In this document: positions 5,334 through 6,534 of the stretch, piece after piece
Layout of the letters: the number at the start of each line of letters is the position of its first letter
Position numbering within the stretch: the stretch's first letter is position 1
Source: Treponema sp.
GTDB taxonomy: Bacteria; Spirochaetota; Spirochaetia; Treponematales; Breznakiellaceae
DNA length: 6,534 bases
Assembly (NCBI GenBank): GCA_009780285.1
Contig: WRAL01000085.1
Span: forward strand, 1-6,534
Direction: 5' to 3'
Translations under genes and position numbers: made by a program
Notes under the pieces: model-generated
Databases searched by the model: none
Seen by the model: only the letters and a program-made list of their open reading frames with translations
Told to the model about the DNA's origin: nothing

Positions 5334-6534
5334 CTAAAATAAAAAGCTTTCCATGTCGCGCAGCACTCCATCAAAGCCGGAAAAGCTCGTGCCGGTTTTG
5401 GGCAGCGATCGCAGAAAAATCTCGCCGTAGCGTTTTTTGATAAGGCGGCCGTCAAGAACGGCGACGACGCCTCGGTCGGCCGATCGCCGCATAAGCCGGC
5501 CGAAGCCCTGCTTGAACTTCGTTACCGCTTCAGGCAGGGAAAGATCCATGAAAGGGTTGCCGCCGGCTTTTTGCAGAGCCTCGCGCCTCGCCTCAAACAC
5601 CGGATCATTCGGCGCGCGGAAAGGAAGGCGGCAGAGGATTACCAGGCGCAAAGTGTCGCCGGGCGCGTCCACGCCTTCCCAAAACGAGCTTGTGGCGAAA
5701 AGGACGGAGCTTGTATCTGAAAGAAAGGTTTGCAAAAGGCGCGTTCGATCGTCGTCGCCCTGTTTCAGGCAGCGGATTCCCAGAGCCTGCAGCTCCGAGG
5801 CGCAGGCGTTCCAGGCGCCGTTCAGGGACTGGTAGGAGGTAAACAGCGCCAGCGCCGAGCCTCCGGAAATCGCGGCCAGCTTGCCCACGGCCTTGTTCAC
5901 GAAGCCTTGGTAGGACGGCTCCTCCGGAAGCGGCGCGTCGGAGGGAACGGCCAGAAGGACGGCGCTTGAATAGGGAAAGGGCGAGGGAAAGTTGCCCGTA
6001 TAAAAGGCGCGCGGCGCAGGCGGAGCTTTCTTTTTTTTGGATGAGGCGCCATCGTCGGCTAGCTCGACGAGCGATGCGCCGGATCGCGCGGCCCAGTAGT
6101 CAAAGCCGCCGTTGACGGCAAGCGTCGCGGAAACGCAGACCACGGTTTTATGCGGGCGAAAAAGGCTTTCGCGAAGGCTGCCGGCCAGATCCACCGGGCT
6201 TTGCGTAAAGGCCGCTCCGTCGTCGCCGCCGCCGGAGCGGCGCCTTTCGATCCACATCACCTCGCTTTGCCGCTGGCGGTGCTCGGTAAAGGCCTGGCAG
6301 ATTCCGGCCACCGTTTCGAAGCGGCGGATTATCGCGCGCGCTTCCCAGGTCGCCGCGTCGTCCTCGGCGCGTTCCGGCAGATCGTCGAAAAGCTCGCGCG
6401 CGCCTGAGCAAAGTTCCAAAAGCCTTTGGCGCAGGTCCAGAAGCGCGGGAAAAAGTTCCGCCTCCTGTCGCGCGCCGGTGGCGGCGGAAAAACGGTAGGC
6501 GCCGTCGCCGCCGCAGAGCGCCAGCGCCGGATCG
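5334..6534 (-). CDS. dinG: DinG/Rad3-family ATP-dependent DNA helicase, C-terminal 399 residues (5' partial)
   Basis: This is the C-terminal half of a superfamily 2 XPD/DinG-type helicase, which unwinds DNA 5' to 3' and resolves damaged, R-loop or D-loop structures. The frame is open to the right edge, so the Walker A, iron-sulphur and DEAH regions lie outside. Visible motifs, in order, are VVCVSATL (near 6122-6147), the strand ALALFTSYQSLN (motif IV), SSFWEGVDAPG (5658-5690, motif V), LVILCRLPFRAPNDP, and KQGFGRLMRRSADRG (motif VI, around 5475-5516, with the arginine finger), then DGRLIKKRYGEIFLRSLP near the end. This order and spacing match DinG/YoaA closely. A TTG at 6419 is internal, because the same frame continues upstream with typical helical sequence. 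A lysine run (KKKK, near 6028-6039) sits in a linker. The gene ends just before the repeat-rich region and comF. Confidence 0.9.
   Translation of the reverse strand, partial: DPALALCGGDGAYRFSAATGARQEAELFPALLDLRQRLLELCSGARELFDDLPERAEDDAATWEARAIIRRFETVAGICQAFTEHRQRQSEVMWIERRRSGGGDDGAAFTQSPVDLAGSLRESLFRPHKTVVCVSATLAVNGGFDYWAARSGASLVELADDGASSKKKKAPPAPRAFYTGNFPSPFPYSSAVLLAVPSDAPLPEEPSYQGFVNKAVGKLAAISGGSALALFTSYQSLNGAWNACASELQALGIRCLKQGDDDRTRLLQTFLSDTSSVLFATSSFWEGVDAPGDTLRLVILCRLPFRAPNDPVFEARREALQKAGGNPFMDLSLPEAVTKFKQGFGRLMRRSADRGVVAVLDGRLIKKRYGEIFLRSLPKTGTSFSGFDGVLRDMESFLF

Noticed and set aside
6112..6498. 128-codon plus-strand frame opposite the helicase
   Set aside because: The helicase frame has conserved motifs here, while this one is serine/arginine/alanine-rich shadow sequence from GC-rich DNA.

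Overview
The window reads as chromosomal DNA of a spirochaete, most likely Treponema-like. This is inferred from protein style (an M30/hyicolysin-type lipoprotein peptidase next to a tiny secreted OB-like protein, and a relaxed lipobox), not proved by any marker gene. All genes except one pair are GC-rich: individual 60-base lines of the flanks that I counted run about 55-75 % G+C, while lines inside 2573-4165 that I counted run about 33-50 %.

Layout. Positions 3-2224 hold a tight plus-strand operon: the 3' end of a TPR-like gene, a membrane-bound family 2 glycosyltransferase of the CrtQ/HpnB type, and a PlsC-type acyltransferase whose start overlaps the glycosyltransferase stop by one base. 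Positions 2246-6534 are all minus strand and meet that operon tail to tail with only 21 bases between the stop codons. Read in their own direction, the minus-strand genes are a DinG/Rad3-family helicase (5' end outside the window), a 345-base non-coding stretch full of inverted and direct repeats, a ComF-family phosphoribosyltransferase, an M30-like zinc metallopeptidase lipoprotein, and a 105-residue secreted protein of unknown function.

How the genes may work together. The glycosyltransferase and acyltransferase are probably coupled steps in making an acylated glycolipid or similar envelope lipid; the pairing resembles the glycosyl- plus acyl-transfer steps of staphyloxanthin synthesis, but the substrate here is unknown. 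ComF and the helicase both suggest DNA handling. The peptidase and the small secreted protein form an AT-richer two-gene unit exported to the envelope, with its own possible promoter and a possible foreign origin.

The most unusual part is 4998-5303. Two near-identical units of about 48-50 bases in direct orientation bracket a 102-base hairpin-forming segment and two smaller hairpins. It looks like a structured, perhaps dispersed, non-coding repeat element inserted directly upstream of comF. I cannot test copy number from this window.
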